A DNA stretch of 64,000 nucleotides, from contig CAJUKV010000016.1 in the NCBI GenBank assembly GCA_910587305.1, positions 12,591-76,590 on the forward strand, in the 5' to 3' direction. The position numbers were made by a program, and so were the translations under genes. Source of the stretch: an uncultured Lachnospiraceae bacterium (GTDB lineage Bacteria > Bacillota > Clostridia > Lachnospirales > Lachnospiraceae). Within the stretch, counting starts at the first letter, position 1; every line of letters begins with the position of its first letter. The notes below the pieces were generated by a model, which was not told the DNA's origin, made no database searches, and saw only the letters and a list, made by a program, of their open reading frames with translations. Shown piece after piece: positions 18,715 to 27,313 of this stretch.

Positions 18715-18800
18715 TTTCCGCTTTGTATACAAATATATTGACAAAAATAACTTTGGAAATTACAATAAAATTGCAATTTAATAGAGAAAGGAGAAAGATT

Positions 18801-19814
18801 ATGAGCGAAATGGAGAGATACAGAGATATGTATTTTAATGACTGTATCGACTTACTTAAGAATAAACATTCTTATCGGAAACATGTAGATAAATTTATAA
18901 ATTATTTAAAAATAATAGAATTAGATAATCGGCCCAGGGTAATAGATAAAGGTGTAGTAGAAGATTGCATAGGATATTATAGTCTCGAAAAGGGTGAATT
19001 AAATACTCGTTCAACAATGGAAGCGCATTTAGAAGCACTAAAAAGTTTTTATGATTATTTGAGCAGAACGGACAAGCTGCCTGATATTTTTACTGATTAT
19101 GATTACAAAGAGTATAAAGAGGCAATAGTGAAAAAATATGAATTGTCTGAACCTGTCGAGAGAGGAAGTTTTGAATGCAAAGATATTATAAAAATATTAT
19201 CAGATACAGAAGAACTTATGGAACAATCATTGGAAGGAACGGTTGGTATAAGAGATGAGGAACGTCATTTACAAAGGATGATAATGCGTTTGTTTATTAA
19301 GATAACGTTAATTGCGCCTGCCAAACGGAATGTCATAGGACAGATTAAGATAGGTGATTTTGAGGAGAACTTTAAGATTTTGAATATAAATAAAATAAAA
19401 GTAAATGTTCCCTGTGGATTATCAAGGGATATTATTCAGGCAATTCGGTATGCGGAGGAAAGGAATGGTAAGCAGGCTGGAAAATCAGAAAGGCTTTTTG
19501 AATTTATTTATCGTTACAAGGGGAAATTTACGGATGAGTCATTAAATACATGGTTTCTTAATTTATTGCAGGATATAGGATATATCGAAAAGTCCAAAAG
19601 AAGAACATATCCGGTGGAGCCTATACGGAATGGAGCAATTTCAATTATGGTTAATAACATGGTCAATCCATTGCTTATATCAAAAATTACAGGTATAGGG
19701 TTTTCCAGATTAGAGTCCCAATATTACAGTACAATGAAGTCTGAATATATGGATTATTTGAATAAAAATGTTAATAGAGCAATAGCGCAAAATGAATACT
19801 ACTCGTATATTTAA
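18801..19814 (+). CDS. Tyrosine-recombinase-like protein lacking the usual catalytic histidines
   Basis: A 337-residue protein from ATG 18801 (GAAAGGAG upstream). The N-terminal 110 residues resemble the helical core-binding domain of phage integrases. The C-terminal half follows the integrase pattern: APAKRNVIGQIKIGDF aligns with the first catalytic Arg region, VEPIRNGAISIMVNNMVNP with the Box II region, and SRLESQYYS with the Tyr. Where integrases have HxxR and GH, this protein has PxxR and GI. Arg, Arg and Tyr thus remain but both His are missing. It may be an inactive or reprogrammed recombinase, for example a regulator. It lies 23 bases ahead of an AlbA_2 gene and probably shares its transcript. 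Confidence 0.6.
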   Translation: MSEMERYRDMYFNDCIDLLKNKHSYRKHVDKFINYLKIIELDNRPRVIDKGVVEDCIGYYSLEKGELNTRSTMEAHLEALKSFYDYLSRTDKLPDIFTDYDYKEYKEAIVKKYELSEPVERGSFECKDIIKILSDTEELMEQSLEGTVGIRDEERHLQRMIMRLFIKITLIAPAKRNVIGQIKIGDFEENFKILNINKIKVNVPCGLSRDIIQAIRYAEERNGKQAGKSERLFEFIYRYKGKFTDESLNTWFLNLLQDIGYIEKSKRRTYPVEPIRNGAISIMVNNMVNPLLISKITGIGFSRLESQYYSTMKSEYMDYLNKNVNRAIAQNEYYSYI

Positions 19815-19837
19815 TTCTTTTTAGCAGGGGGATGAAA

Positions 19838-21163
19838 ATGTTTCAAGAAAGTAATAGGATTGAATTAAAAGCTACTCTAAATGATAAACTGGAAAAAGAA
19901 ATAGTGGCATTTTTAAATAATCGTGAAGGAGGGATTCTTTATATAGGTATTGATGATAAGGGCACCCCTGTAGAAAATTCTGATATGGATTCTATGCAGT
20001 TAAAGATTGCAGATAGAATTAAAAACAATATTTTACCATCAACACTTGGATTATTTGATATTGTTACTGAATATGTGGACAATATTCCGATAACTAAAAT
20101 AGTTATATCCAGTGGACTTGAAAAACCCTATTATATAAAAAGTAAAGGAATGTCACCGAACGGATGCTATATGCGGATTGGAACGTCAACGCAGCCAATG
20201 TCTACTGCATTAATAGACGAACTGTACGCAAGGAGAATACATACAACATTGCGTAATATCCCTTCTCCCAGACAAGACCTTACTTTTGCACAATTAAAGA
20301 TATACTATCAGGAAAGGGGATTTGAGTTAAACAGGAAATTTGCTAATAGTCTTGAGTTGCTCACTCCTGATGGAAAATATAATTATATAGCATATTTGCT
20401 TGCAGATGAAAATGGCGTATCGATTAAAGTTGCAAAGTATGCCGGAACAACAAAAGTAGATTTAGTTGAGAATGAAGAATATGGATACTGTTCATTGATT
20501 AAGGCAACGAATCATGTTTTGGAGAAAATGAAAATAGAAAATGTTACAAAAGCAAAGATAACAAGTACAAAAAGGATTGAAAAGAATCTCGTTGAATCTG
20601 TACCGTTACGTGAGGCGTTGATCAATTCCATTGTACATAATGATTTTTCACGTGAAATTCCGCCTGTTTTTGAGATTTTTAGTGACAGAATTGAGTTTAC
20701 ATCATATGGCGGATTGATTCCGGGACAAAGCAAAGAGGATTTTTTTAGTTGTAGCAGTATGCCCAGGAATAGAGAACTGATGCGGGTATTTAAGGATTTG
20801 GGATTGGTTGAACAGTTAGGATCTGGGATGAGCAGGATTTTGCAATCATATGACCGTGATATCTTTGAAATATCAGATCATTTTATAAAGGTTATTTTTC
20901 CATTTTCCCTATCCGCTAATGATAATGTCGCCATTGGCGATAATAATGGCGATATAAATGGTGATAATCGGAGTGATCGGGATAAAGTTTTGGTGTTATT
21001 AGAAGAAAAGCCTGGTATTACAGCAAAAGAAATGAGTGAGCAAACAGGATTAAGCACCAGAAAGATTAGCCGCGTTATAAGGGAGCTGCGCGAATCAGAA
21101 GTGATTATACGTATTGGTTCCAATAAAAAAGGACATTGGGAAATTAACAAATCCAAATTTTAA
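19838..21163 (+). CDS. AlbA_2 (Schlafen-type) ATP-binding regulator
   Basis: This 441-residue protein has an N-terminal AlbA_2 domain (ESNRIELKATLND, NREGGILYIGIDDKG), then an ATPase-like module of the RecG/HATPase_c_4 type (PLREALINSIVHNDFS, FSDRIEFTSYGGL, ELMRVFKDLGLVEQLGSG). A C-terminal winged helix (KPGITAKEMSEQTGLSTRK, ISRVIRELRESEVIIRIG) follows. GGGGG seven bases before ATG 19838 favours that start over 19832. Proteins of this type are common on islands as putative transcriptional regulators or defence components. The short DNA stretch encoding NDNVAIGDNNGDINGDN is a low-complexity linker. Another AlbA_2 protein occurs at 60.1-61.6 kb. Confidence 0.87.
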   Translation: MFQESNRIELKATLNDKLEKEIVAFLNNREGGILYIGIDDKGTPVENSDMDSMQLKIADRIKNNILPSTLGLFDIVTEYVDNIPITKIVISSGLEKPYYIKSKGMSPNGCYMRIGTSTQPMSTALIDELYARRIHTTLRNIPSPRQDLTFAQLKIYYQERGFELNRKFANSLELLTPDGKYNYIAYLLADENGVSIKVAKYAGTTKVDLVENEEYGYCSLIKATNHVLEKMKIENVTKAKITSTKRIEKNLVESVPLREALINSIVHNDFSREIPPVFEIFSDRIEFTSYGGLIPGQSKEDFFSCSSMPRNRELMRVFKDLGLVEQLGSGMSRILQSYDRDIFEISDHFIKVIFPFSLSANDNVAIGDNNGDINGDNRSDRDKVLVLLEEKPGITAKEMSEQTGLSTRKISRVIRELRESEVIIRIGSNKKGHWEINKSKF

Positions 21164-21180
21164 GAATTTTTAGAAAGTCC

Positions 21181-21198
21181 GTGTCATTAACTTGACAC
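21181..21198 (+). repeat. Palindrome GTGTCA-TTAACT-TGACAC
   Basis: Perfect 6-bp arms around TTAACT. Its right half TAACTTGACAC is identical to 18563-18573, and a one-base-shorter version lies at 36460-36474. The two identical copies bracket the surface-protein remnant, the recombinase-like gene and the AlbA_2 gene. Confidence 0.5.
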
Positions 21199-21234
21199 AA
21201 TGCTCCGGTAAAGATAAATTTCTAACTTGTAAAA

Positions 21235-21261
21235 AAGCACACCGGAAAAACCGGTGTGCTT
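21235..21261 (-). terminator. Intrinsic terminator of the chemoreceptor gene
   Basis: AAGCACACCGG and CCGGTGTGCTT form a perfect 11-bp stem with a five-base loop. On the minus strand a run of T follows at once. It lies ten bases beyond the chemoreceptor stop and probably also stops plus-strand transcripts from the AlbA_2 gene. Confidence 0.9.
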
Positions 21262-21271
21262 TGTGGGATCA

Positions 21272-23302
21272 TTAGCATAGTTCAAATTTCTGAACCATCT
21301 TATTTAATATTTCTGCCTGTGAAGCTAGCTCCTCCGAGGTCGCGGAGGTTTCCTGTGAGGCTGCGGAATTATCTTGTATTCCATGGGTAATCTCTTCAAT
21401 TCCGACTCGGAGCTGTTTCATGTTTTCTGCCTGGACAGCAGCATCTTCCGCCGTATTTTGGATCATTTCATTTACGCGGTTCACTGCGTTTACTGATTCT
21501 TTCAAGGAACTCATGGCTCCAACTGCAATGGTATTTCCCTTATTGATCTCTTCCATGGAGATTTCGATGAGCTCTCTTGTATTGTTTGCCGCCTTGGAGC
21601 TTTCCAGCGCCAGTTTGCCGATTTCATCGGCAACCACTGCAAAGCCTCTGCCTGCTTCGCCGGCGCGGGCGGCTTCAATGGAAGCGTTTAATGACAGGAG
21701 GTTTGTCTGGGAGGCGATTTCTTCGATTGTCTGAATGATGCCGACCACCTGCTGGGAAGTCTCCTGAATTTTGTTCATGGCATCCATCATCAGCTTCATC
21801 TTTTCCTGGTTCTGTTCGATCATTGTGGCTGCCTGTGCAGTAGCTTGTGCGGAAGTTTCCGCCTCCCTGCGGCTGTTCTCCACCTGATCCGCCACTGTGG
21901 TGGTGGTAGCAGAGAGCTGTTCAATAGAGGCAGCCTGCTGCTCGGCGCTTTCCGCCAGAACCTGAGATGCAGTGGCTAGTTCGTTGGCCCCCACAGATAC
22001 CCGTCCGGAGCTTTCATTGATTCCCAACATAACCTGATTCATGGAATCGGAGATATTCAGTAATGCGGTTTTGATCTTCTGAAATTCACCTACGTAATCG
22101 TGCTGCAGATTAATGCTCAGCCTTCCATCGGCGATCTGAGACAATACATGTGCTGTCTCGTCAATATAAGCAATATATTCTTTCAGACGGCAAACTGTTT
22201 TCCGGAAGGAATCCCCCAGCTCTCCGATTTCATTTTGGCTGGTTATATGAAGATCAACGTCCAAATTTCCGGCAGCAAGCTGTTGTGCCGTATGATTTAG
22301 GTCTAGAATTGGCTTTACCAGTTTATTAGCGCTTTTCCTGATGCTGAAAGCGATAATTACAATACCGATTGCAAAGATAAGGACGAGTGCTATGACCATT
22401 GCGATTAGCATAGAATAGTATTCTGACGTGGGCATATTGCTCAGTACAACATAACCTGTGTCTCCGGCATACTGCAAGGAGCCGTATTTGGTGAGGCCGT
22501 CTACCGTATATTTCAGGAATGTATCCTCTTTTGATGCGATTGCATCCTGGACATTCTGGGAGACGTTCACATCTTTGATGTTCTTTTGGATGATATCCTT
22601 TTGAGGGTGATAAAGGAAGGTTCCGTTTTCAGATAATAACAGCATATAGCCGCTTTGTCCGATCTTATATTCACTCATGATTTCTGTCATATGGTCCAGG
22701 GAAATATCCATACCCACAGCCCCTAAAACTTCGCCGGTAGTGTCGTCATAAACAGGGGAAGCGGCGCTTAGAATGAGCTTTCCGGTGGAAGAGTCCACAT
22801 AGGGTTCCGTAAGGACGGTTTTCTTCCCTGTGATGCAGCCATACCACCCACGTCCTGTGATATCCCAGCCTTCATCGCTTACAAAACCATCGGACTGCGC
22901 CAATGCGCTTGCATCTAGGTCGGAAAGCCATACGGCCATGACATTTTCTTTGTCGGTGTTTGCAATTTTTATGAGATTGTCCATAACGGTGTCCATTTTT
23001 TCCGCCTGCATGATATCATCCCCAGCCTTGATTTCCTGCATGATATTTTGGATCTCAGGGTTGACAGCCAACTGCTCGGTGCTTTTCGTATACTGTTCGA
23101 GAAAACCCGTTAACTGGTTGGCAGCGGCATTAGATTCCTGGGTCAATTCCTTTTGTTTTGATGTGATGACCAGCCATCCAACCATACAAATGGCAACAGC
23201 TGCTATAAGTATAAGTACAAATATGACACTCCCGCCGATCTGCTGGAGAATTTCATCTGCTATTTTTTTCTTTGAACTGGTTTTTCCCTTTTGCTGCTTC
23301 AT
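21272..23302 (-). CDS. Methyl-accepting chemotaxis protein with dCache sensor
   Basis: This 676-residue transmembrane chemoreceptor has a first membrane helix near residues 20-42 (GGSVIFVLILIAAVAICMVG) and an extracellular dCache-like sensor with GRGWYGCITGK, TEPYVDSSTGKLILSA and GAVGMDIS. A second helix (MLIAMVIALVLIFAIGIVII), a HAMP domain (LVKPILDLNHTAQQLAAGN) and the signalling hairpin with EIASQTNLLSLNASIEAARA complete it. Minus-strand AGGAGG before ATG 23302 sets the start; the longer frame lacks one. It should sense small molecules such as amino acids and signal to CheA/CheW. No che genes are in the window, so it acts as an orphan receptor here. Confidence 0.95.
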   Translation of the reverse strand: MKQQKGKTSSKKKIADEILQQIGGSVIFVLILIAAVAICMVGWLVITSKQKELTQESNAAANQLTGFLEQYTKSTEQLAVNPEIQNIMQEIKAGDDIMQAEKMDTVMDNLIKIANTDKENVMAVWLSDLDASALAQSDGFVSDEGWDITGRGWYGCITGKKTVLTEPYVDSSTGKLILSAASPVYDDTTGEVLGAVGMDISLDHMTEIMSEYKIGQSGYMLLLSENGTFLYHPQKDIIQKNIKDVNVSQNVQDAIASKEDTFLKYTVDGLTKYGSLQYAGDTGYVVLSNMPTSEYYSMLIAMVIALVLIFAIGIVIIAFSIRKSANKLVKPILDLNHTAQQLAAGNLDVDLHITSQNEIGELGDSFRKTVCRLKEYIAYIDETAHVLSQIADGRLSINLQHDYVGEFQKIKTALLNISDSMNQVMLGINESSGRVSVGANELATASQVLAESAEQQAASIEQLSATTTTVADQVENSRREAETSAQATAQAATMIEQNQEKMKLMMDAMNKIQETSQQVVGIIQTIEEIASQTNLLSLNASIEAARAGEAGRGFAVVADEIGKLALESSKAANNTRELIEISMEEINKGNTIAVGAMSSLKESVNAVNRVNEMIQNTAEDAAVQAENMKQLRVGIEEITHGIQDNSAASQETSATSEELASQAEILNKMVQKFELC

Positions 23303-23336
23303 AATAGACCTCCTGTATATTTTGATTCTTTTTTCT

Positions 23337-23365
23337 ATTGTACTGCTAATTTTCTGGCAATACAA
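23337..23365 (-). promoter_or_regulatory. Likely promoter of the chemoreceptor
   Basis: On the minus strand TTGTAT, 17 bases, TACAAT, about 35 bases upstream of the start. Spacing is ideal and both hexamers are close to consensus. Confidence 0.55.
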
Positions 23366-23498
23366 TAAAAAGTTGTACTTTTTAACGGGCTTTTTTAGTC
23401 ATAATTCACAAATTGCATTTGGAGTATGGAAGACGGCCGTGAAAGTGATATAAGGCGGAAACGTAATCTTATACAAGGAGACTTGGAGGGGTGGAAAA

Positions 23499-23675
23499 TT
23501 GGCAAAGCCAAATTATGAGAAAAATCTGTCATATGTTTCGGCAGACCAGAGGAAAGGGAAAAGATGGATAGCAAAAGTACACGCGTTAATGGAAATACGA
23601 AAGCAATATAATTGCACAACAAACAAGCAGATGAATATCTGCTTGATCAAAATGCATTGTGATGTGAGCAACTAG
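23499..23675 (+). CDS. Possible 58-residue protein (TTG start)
   Basis: GGAGGGG lies about ten bases before TTG 23499. The frame reads LAKPNYEKNLSYVSADQRKG and then RWIAKVHALMEIRKQYN before a less protein-like tail that includes a hairpin (23625-23644). The first 40 residues look coding; the end may be truncated. No family is recognised. It could be a gene remnant. Confidence 0.3.
   Translation: MAKPNYEKNLSYVSADQRKGKRWIAKVHALMEIRKQYNCTTNKQMNICLIKMHCDVSN
23625..23644 (+). terminator. Perfect hairpin AAGCAGAT-GAAT-ATCTGCTT
   Basis: An 8-bp perfect stem with a tetraloop inside the end of the possible small frame. There is no clear T-run on either side, so termination is uncertain. Confidence 0.3.
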
Positions 23676-23761
23676 TACAGTATTGCCCAAATAACGGTGA
23701 ATACGGCACTTGCTATTTGCGCCATTGCCGCGTTGTCGTCAGAGGGCAATGCCGTACTAGT
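23671..23761. repeat. Long inverted repeat with 18-base arms
   Basis: ACTAGTACAGTATTGCCC (23671-23688) is the reverse complement of GGGCAATGCCGTACTAGT (23744-23761) except for two positions. The 55-base interior contains further GCAA/TTGC and GGCA/TGCC pairs. The right arm covers the stop codon of the minus-strand gene, so the structure might end its transcript. The size (91 bp) and near-perfect ends also fit a miniature mobile repeat. Confidence 0.6.
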
Positions 23762-24383
23762 AATTAAATTCGGTTGAATCAATTACTTCCCATGTTTTAT
23801 CAGATATTTTAAACGCCAGCTCGTCCAGCTTATCTACAGGAATACAGAGTATCCCCGTAATCAGATCTTCATAAAATTTGGCTATAACCGGCATTGCGTC
23901 TCCATCTTCAAACTTGAGGAGCGCTTTGCCGAGTGCGGCTATGATAAACGGCGGATAGCCTATCACTTTGCAAATTTCTTTCAGATCTTTTGATTTCGTT
24001 GCTTTCGTAACGGTATCATGTGCAACGAGTCTGGCGCTTTCCCATCCGTGTAAGATGTTATCTTCCATAGATTTTATTAATGCGCTGTGCTTTAGACCGG
24101 CTAAATAAGTTGTCCTAAAGGTCATAGCGTCCGGATAACAGATACAGGGTATACGTTTGCAGATACCATTCCCTGACGATTTGGCAAATTGTTTGCGCCA
24201 TTCGTCAAATAACTTATGTAAGTCCGTATGCTGCCATGATTGAATCGGACAGCAGGTGTAACCGGGAGCGGTGTCAAATTCAGACGCTTTTTCAGGCAGC
24301 ATGGCCACCTGCTTGACTATAAAATTTTGTTTCTGGTAAATGATTTTGCCATATGGTCTCCAGTTATTAAGGTCAACGCTCAT
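23757..24383 (-). CDS. Hypothetical 208-residue protein
   Basis: GGAGG (minus strand) before ATG 24383 sets the start MSVDLNNWRPYGK; a longer frame to 24410 is unlikely. No signal peptide or membrane helix. Several Cys occur in the first half (YTCCPIQSW, GICKRIPCICYPD), and the C-terminal 90 residues look helical (VIGYPPFIIAALGKALLKF). I do not recognise a family. The neighbours give no functional hint, and the gene stands alone between the chemoreceptor and the sugar locus. AT-rich flanks suggest recent acquisition. Confidence 0.6.
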   Translation of the reverse strand: MSVDLNNWRPYGKIIYQKQNFIVKQVAMLPEKASEFDTAPGYTCCPIQSWQHTDLHKLFDEWRKQFAKSSGNGICKRIPCICYPDAMTFRTTYLAGLKHSALIKSMEDNILHGWESARLVAHDTVTKATKSKDLKEICKVIGYPPFIIAALGKALLKFEDGDAMPVIAKFYEDLITGILCIPVDKLDELAFKISDKTWEVIDSTEFNY

Positions 24384-24546
24384 TATGAGTCCTCCGTTAA
24401 TAAAAAGCATACTTTATTTTTATATCGGCACAAAGTTAAAAAAATTTAGATATAACTTGAGGGTAAAAGTTTTTTACGGAGATAATTTCGTATTGCAATT
24501 ATGTATTGCAATTATGTTTTACAATAATAGTTGTTAAGAGCATATT

Positions 24547-24717
24547 ATGTGGAGGAGGAGAGGAATTTTAATCTTGAAAGAAATAAAGAAGATTTCTAAA
24601 GAGAAAACAGTATTTCTGTTTTCACACGATAATGCGGCGAAAACGATATATAATAAAGAAATAAATATAAATGAAGCGTTATCGCTGCATGTAGACAAAA
24701 AAGTAAAAACAAAATAA
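24547..24717 (+). CDS. Possible 56-residue protein
   Basis: The frame reads MWRRRGILILKEIKKISKE, then TVFLFSHDNAAKTIYNKEI. GGAGGAGGAGAGG inside its first codons would serve a TTG start at 24574 better than the ATG, giving a 47-residue product LKEIKKISKEK onward. Codon use resembles the AT-rich hypothetical gene next door. No family is recognised. It could be a small accessory protein. Confidence 0.33.
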   Translation: MWRRRGILILKEIKKISKEKTVFLFSHDNAAKTIYNKEININEALSLHVDKKVKTK

Positions 24718-24751
24718 GGCACAGAGGCAAAAATGCAGCGCTGATTAGCAA

Positions 24752-24800
24752 AATAATCGCCCGCCTAAGATATACGATATATCCGGGGCGGGCGATTATT
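24752..24800 (-). terminator. Terminator downstream of the Gfo/Idh gene
   Basis: AATAATCGCCCGCC pairs with GGCGGGCGATTATT across a 21-base loop that contains a weaker TATACGATATA dyad. It lies just past the Gfo/Idh stop at 24818. The stem is long and GC-rich with A/T ends on both sides, so it may act in both directions. Confidence 0.7.
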
Positions 24801-24817
24801 TGAAGCTGCTCTCTGCT

Positions 24818-25858
24818 TTATGCGCCGTACAATCCTTTGACCTCTACGGGCATACGGTTTTTTGCGGATTCCATAATTGCCAAGATGGTCAGAGAAGTAT
24901 TTGCCGCGTCGTACAGGGTAAGTGGGAACTCTTTTCCTGTGTAAAGGCAATCTACAAAGCCGCGAATGCTCTCAAAAGCAAATCCCTTTGGCTGTCCAAA
25001 AATATGGTTTTGTACGATTACATCGGGCACCGTCACTTTTTCATCCGTATATTTTTGGATCATATTATGGTTGGAGGCATCAATTGAGACCATTCCCTTT
25101 GAACCCAGCACATTACACTTGATATCGTTTACACAGGGATTGGCATTGGGCGTAATCCAACCGTTTTCCATATGGGCAATTACACCGTTTTTGAACTCTA
25201 ATGTTGTCAGATATTCATCTACCGTATCTACTCCCATGTCTTTTAATACACCGTTCCGGCTTACACTGTATACCCGCTCCACCTCCGAATGGAAGATCCA
25301 GCGTAGTGTATCTAAGCTGTGGCTTCCTAAAAACCATAGAATAGAAGATTTTGATGCCCAGGGCAGCAGGTCCGTAGCAACCCATTTAATATCGTTCAGA
25401 CGGAAATAACCGCTGTAAACTTCCCCAAGTTCGCCGGAGCGTACTGCCGTATATGCTTCATGGAACGGCGGCGACCACCGATTATGGAAATCGACCATGA
25501 CTCGAACATTATTTTTTTCAATTGCATCTACCATACGGGCGACATCTTCCCGGGTAGTTGCAAGGGGTTTCTCAATCAGCAGCGCCTTTTTTGCCTCCGC
25601 ACAGGCAATCGCTATATCGGCATGCAAATAGTCCGGCGTTACAATGGCAACGGCATCGCAGCCGCTTTTATCCAGCATTTCGTGGTAATCCTGATAGACC
25701 TGAGGAATTCCTAAGTTTTCAGCGACCGTCTGAGCCCGCTGCAGATTGGTATCGCAGATTGCCACTGTCTGTGCAAATGGATGGGCATTGTAAATCCTGG
25801 CATGATTCATTCCCCATGTGCCAGCCCCTATGATAGCCATTTTTATCTTTGAATTCAC
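24818..25858 (-). CDS. Gfo/Idh/MocA-family NAD(P)-dependent oxidoreductase
   Basis: A 346-residue sugar or cyclitol dehydrogenase. The start is GTG at 25858, with AAAGGAGG eight bases before it on the minus strand, giving VNSKIKMAIIGAGTWG. This Rossmann GxGxxG motif is followed by VAICDTN. LIEKPLATTREDV carries the family's catalytic Lys in EKP. The C-terminal half is the alpha/beta substrate domain (HSLDTLRWIFHSEVERVY). It is last in a minus-strand run after the ABC transporter and two FAD oxidoreductases. It is separated from them by a palindromic repeat that lies in its leader. The substrate is unknown. Confidence 0.92.
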   Translation of the reverse strand: MNSKIKMAIIGAGTWGMNHARIYNAHPFAQTVAICDTNLQRAQTVAENLGIPQVYQDYHEMLDKSGCDAVAIVTPDYLHADIAIACAEAKKALLIEKPLATTREDVARMVDAIEKNNVRVMVDFHNRWSPPFHEAYTAVRSGELGEVYSGYFRLNDIKWVATDLLPWASKSSILWFLGSHSLDTLRWIFHSEVERVYSVSRNGVLKDMGVDTVDEYLTTLEFKNGVIAHMENGWITPNANPCVNDIKCNVLGSKGMVSIDASNHNMIQKYTDEKVTVPDVIVQNHIFGQPKGFAFESIRGFVDCLYTGKEFPLTLYDAANTSLTILAIMESAKNRMPVEVKGLYGA

Positions 25859-25906
25859 TTTGTATCCTCCTTTTCTCTCACTAATTTCCATTTTTATACC
25901 CCTGCA

Positions 25907-25968
25907 TACCGCAAGCTGTGCTTGCGGTACTGCCACCGATAAAGAGTTTGGAAGTTTACTTCCAAACT
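25907..25968 (-). repeat. Palindromic repeat family, copy A
   Basis: Read on the minus strand it starts with the palindrome AGTTTGGAAGT-AA-ACTTCCAAACT (25945-25968). The hairpin TACCGCAAG-cacag-CTTGCGGTA (25907-25929) follows, then TGCAGGGG. The same two units, in the same order, lie at 43735-43917. It sits in the leader of the Gfo/Idh gene in the gene's own orientation. The rest of the 25859-26116 gap holds a GCCAAC/GTTGGC dyad around 26034-26085 that may end the upstream operon. Confidence 0.7.
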
Positions 25969-26116
25969 TTCAACTGTTCCCAAAGTTAAGTTTCAAGCGT
26001 AAATTTTAGGACAAAGAAATCTTTGCTTTCCGTGGCCAACGAGCCTGACAGGCGGGTATAAACGCAGCCATGACGGGTTGTTGGCTTTCCATCTAATCTT
26101 AATCCGGCTGTTCCCT

Positions 26117-27277
26117 TTAACTACAATCCGGCTTTAATATTTCCCGTATCTGAGCTGTATCTATCTCTCCTGGCAGGCAGCCCTTCTTCGCGGCTAATGC
26201 GGCGCATACCCCTGCAGCTTCTCCGGTGAAAAGAGCTGTTCCGAAATTGTCTTCTGTGCAGCAGGTTATTGCCGCTGCTAGTTTTCCGCAGACCATCAGG
26301 CCGCCTGGTCGTGTCAGCGCCAGATTCTCCAAACTGAAATATTGCAAATTTCCCGTTTCCTCTACAGCAGCCGCTACAACACGTTTCGGTACATTGGAAA
26401 GGGTATGGGGCATAGCCTCCAGGGTTGGCATTTGACGCAATATTAACTGTGGCGGCAGGGCGGAAAGACGCACATTTTCAAAGCCCGGAGTTTTGCCAAG
26501 AGCTTCCAGCAGCCTGGCGGACCGTAGATGGGCTTTTGTGATCGCCTGGGTACGGGATAGGGGGCTTAGTGGATCCACTTGGCAACCTACCGGAAATTCT
26601 ACAAGGCATCGCCCTGGCTCCGCACAGATTTTGACCGCACAGACAGGGCTTTGCGTGTAAAGCGGTCCCCGGTATTGTGTTCCCGGCTGCCCTGTGGCAA
26701 ACCCATCCTCTACAAAAGACTGTTCCCGGCAGCGGGATAACGCCGTTGTATTAAGGCCTGTCAAAATGATTGCTGCATATGCGTATAATGGCGTCTGCGC
26801 ATTCCATACACCTGCGCTGCGCACCAGATCGCCCGTACCGGTAGCGTCAATTACTATCGGCGCTTCAATCCGGAAAAGTTCATTTTTGGAAAAAGCTGTA
26901 AGGCCGCACACGATGTCCTTGCGCTGCTGCAGGCTGCAGGCTTCGCTGTACAGCAACACGTCCACATTGTTTTCCCGGCATATTCGAAACAGCGCCAGTC
27001 TGAGAGTTTCCCCATTTATTGCTGCTGAGGAAGTATCTGGTGAGCCATATAGACCGCCCAGTTTTTTTAATATGGATAGAAATTCATTTAGTAAATCCGT
27101 CCGATAATAGATCTCTCCCAGTGTCATCCCTTGCACGGTCATTCCGCCCAGCATTCCTGTCCGTTCCAGCAAAAGGGTTTTGGCGCCTGCTCTGGCCGAT
27201 GCGGCGGCGGCAAACACTCCGGAGAGTCCGCCCCCTGCAGATACTACATCATATTGCAGTTTTTTTTGTTCTATCAT
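26117..27277 (-). CDS. FAD-dependent oxidoreductase, short paralogue
   Basis: A 386-residue flavoprotein starting at ATG 27277 (AGGGGG nine bases before it). The N-terminal dinucleotide-binding motif is VVSAGGGLSGVFAAAASARA, followed by LLERTGMLGGMTVQGM. The middle has VIDATGTGDLVRSAG, the FAD-binding ATG motif of the FAD_oxidored family. The C-terminus has PGGLMVCGKLAA. It is about 80 residues shorter than its two paralogues in this window and lacks part of the substrate cap. The first motif residue is Ser-Ala-Gly-Gly rather than Gly-Gly-Gly. It lies 37 bp downstream of the longer paralogue, presumably in the same operon. The reaction is unknown. Confidence 0.87.
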   Translation of the reverse strand: MIEQKKLQYDVVSAGGGLSGVFAAAASARAGAKTLLLERTGMLGGMTVQGMTLGEIYYRTDLLNEFLSILKKLGGLYGSPDTSSAAINGETLRLALFRICRENNVDVLLYSEACSLQQRKDIVCGLTAFSKNELFRIEAPIVIDATGTGDLVRSAGVWNAQTPLYAYAAIILTGLNTTALSRCREQSFVEDGFATGQPGTQYRGPLYTQSPVCAVKICAEPGRCLVEFPVGCQVDPLSPLSRTQAITKAHLRSARLLEALGKTPGFENVRLSALPPQLILRQMPTLEAMPHTLSNVPKRVVAAAVEETGNLQYFSLENLALTRPGGLMVCGKLAAAITCCTEDNFGTALFTGEAAGVCAALAAKKGCLPGEIDTAQIREILKPDCS

Positions 27278-27313
27278 GATTATACCCCCTGCATACAATC
27301 TATAAAGCTTGTC

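Larger units (their letters stand above)
18482..18800 (+). other. Gap holding a surface-protein tail, a hairpin and a TAACTTGACAC copy
   Basis: This 319-base gap contains no intact gene. TAACTTGACAC lies at 18563-18573, where the tail fragment of a membrane-anchored protein picks up. A terminator-like hairpin closes the fragment at 18693-18714. GAAAGGAG before 18801 serves the next gene. Confidence 0.55.
24384..24817 (+). other. AT-rich gap with one possible small gene and a terminator
   Basis: This 434-base stretch is strikingly AT-rich at 24400-24545, including a tandem ATTGCAATTATGTATTGCAA at 24494-24513. It then holds a possible 56-residue frame (24547-24717) and the terminator of the Gfo/Idh gene at 24752-24800. 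Confidence 0.45.

Noticed and set aside
23625..23761. Two hairpins considered as a short CRISPR-like array
   Set aside because: There is only one copy of each, no regular spacing and no cas genes in the window.
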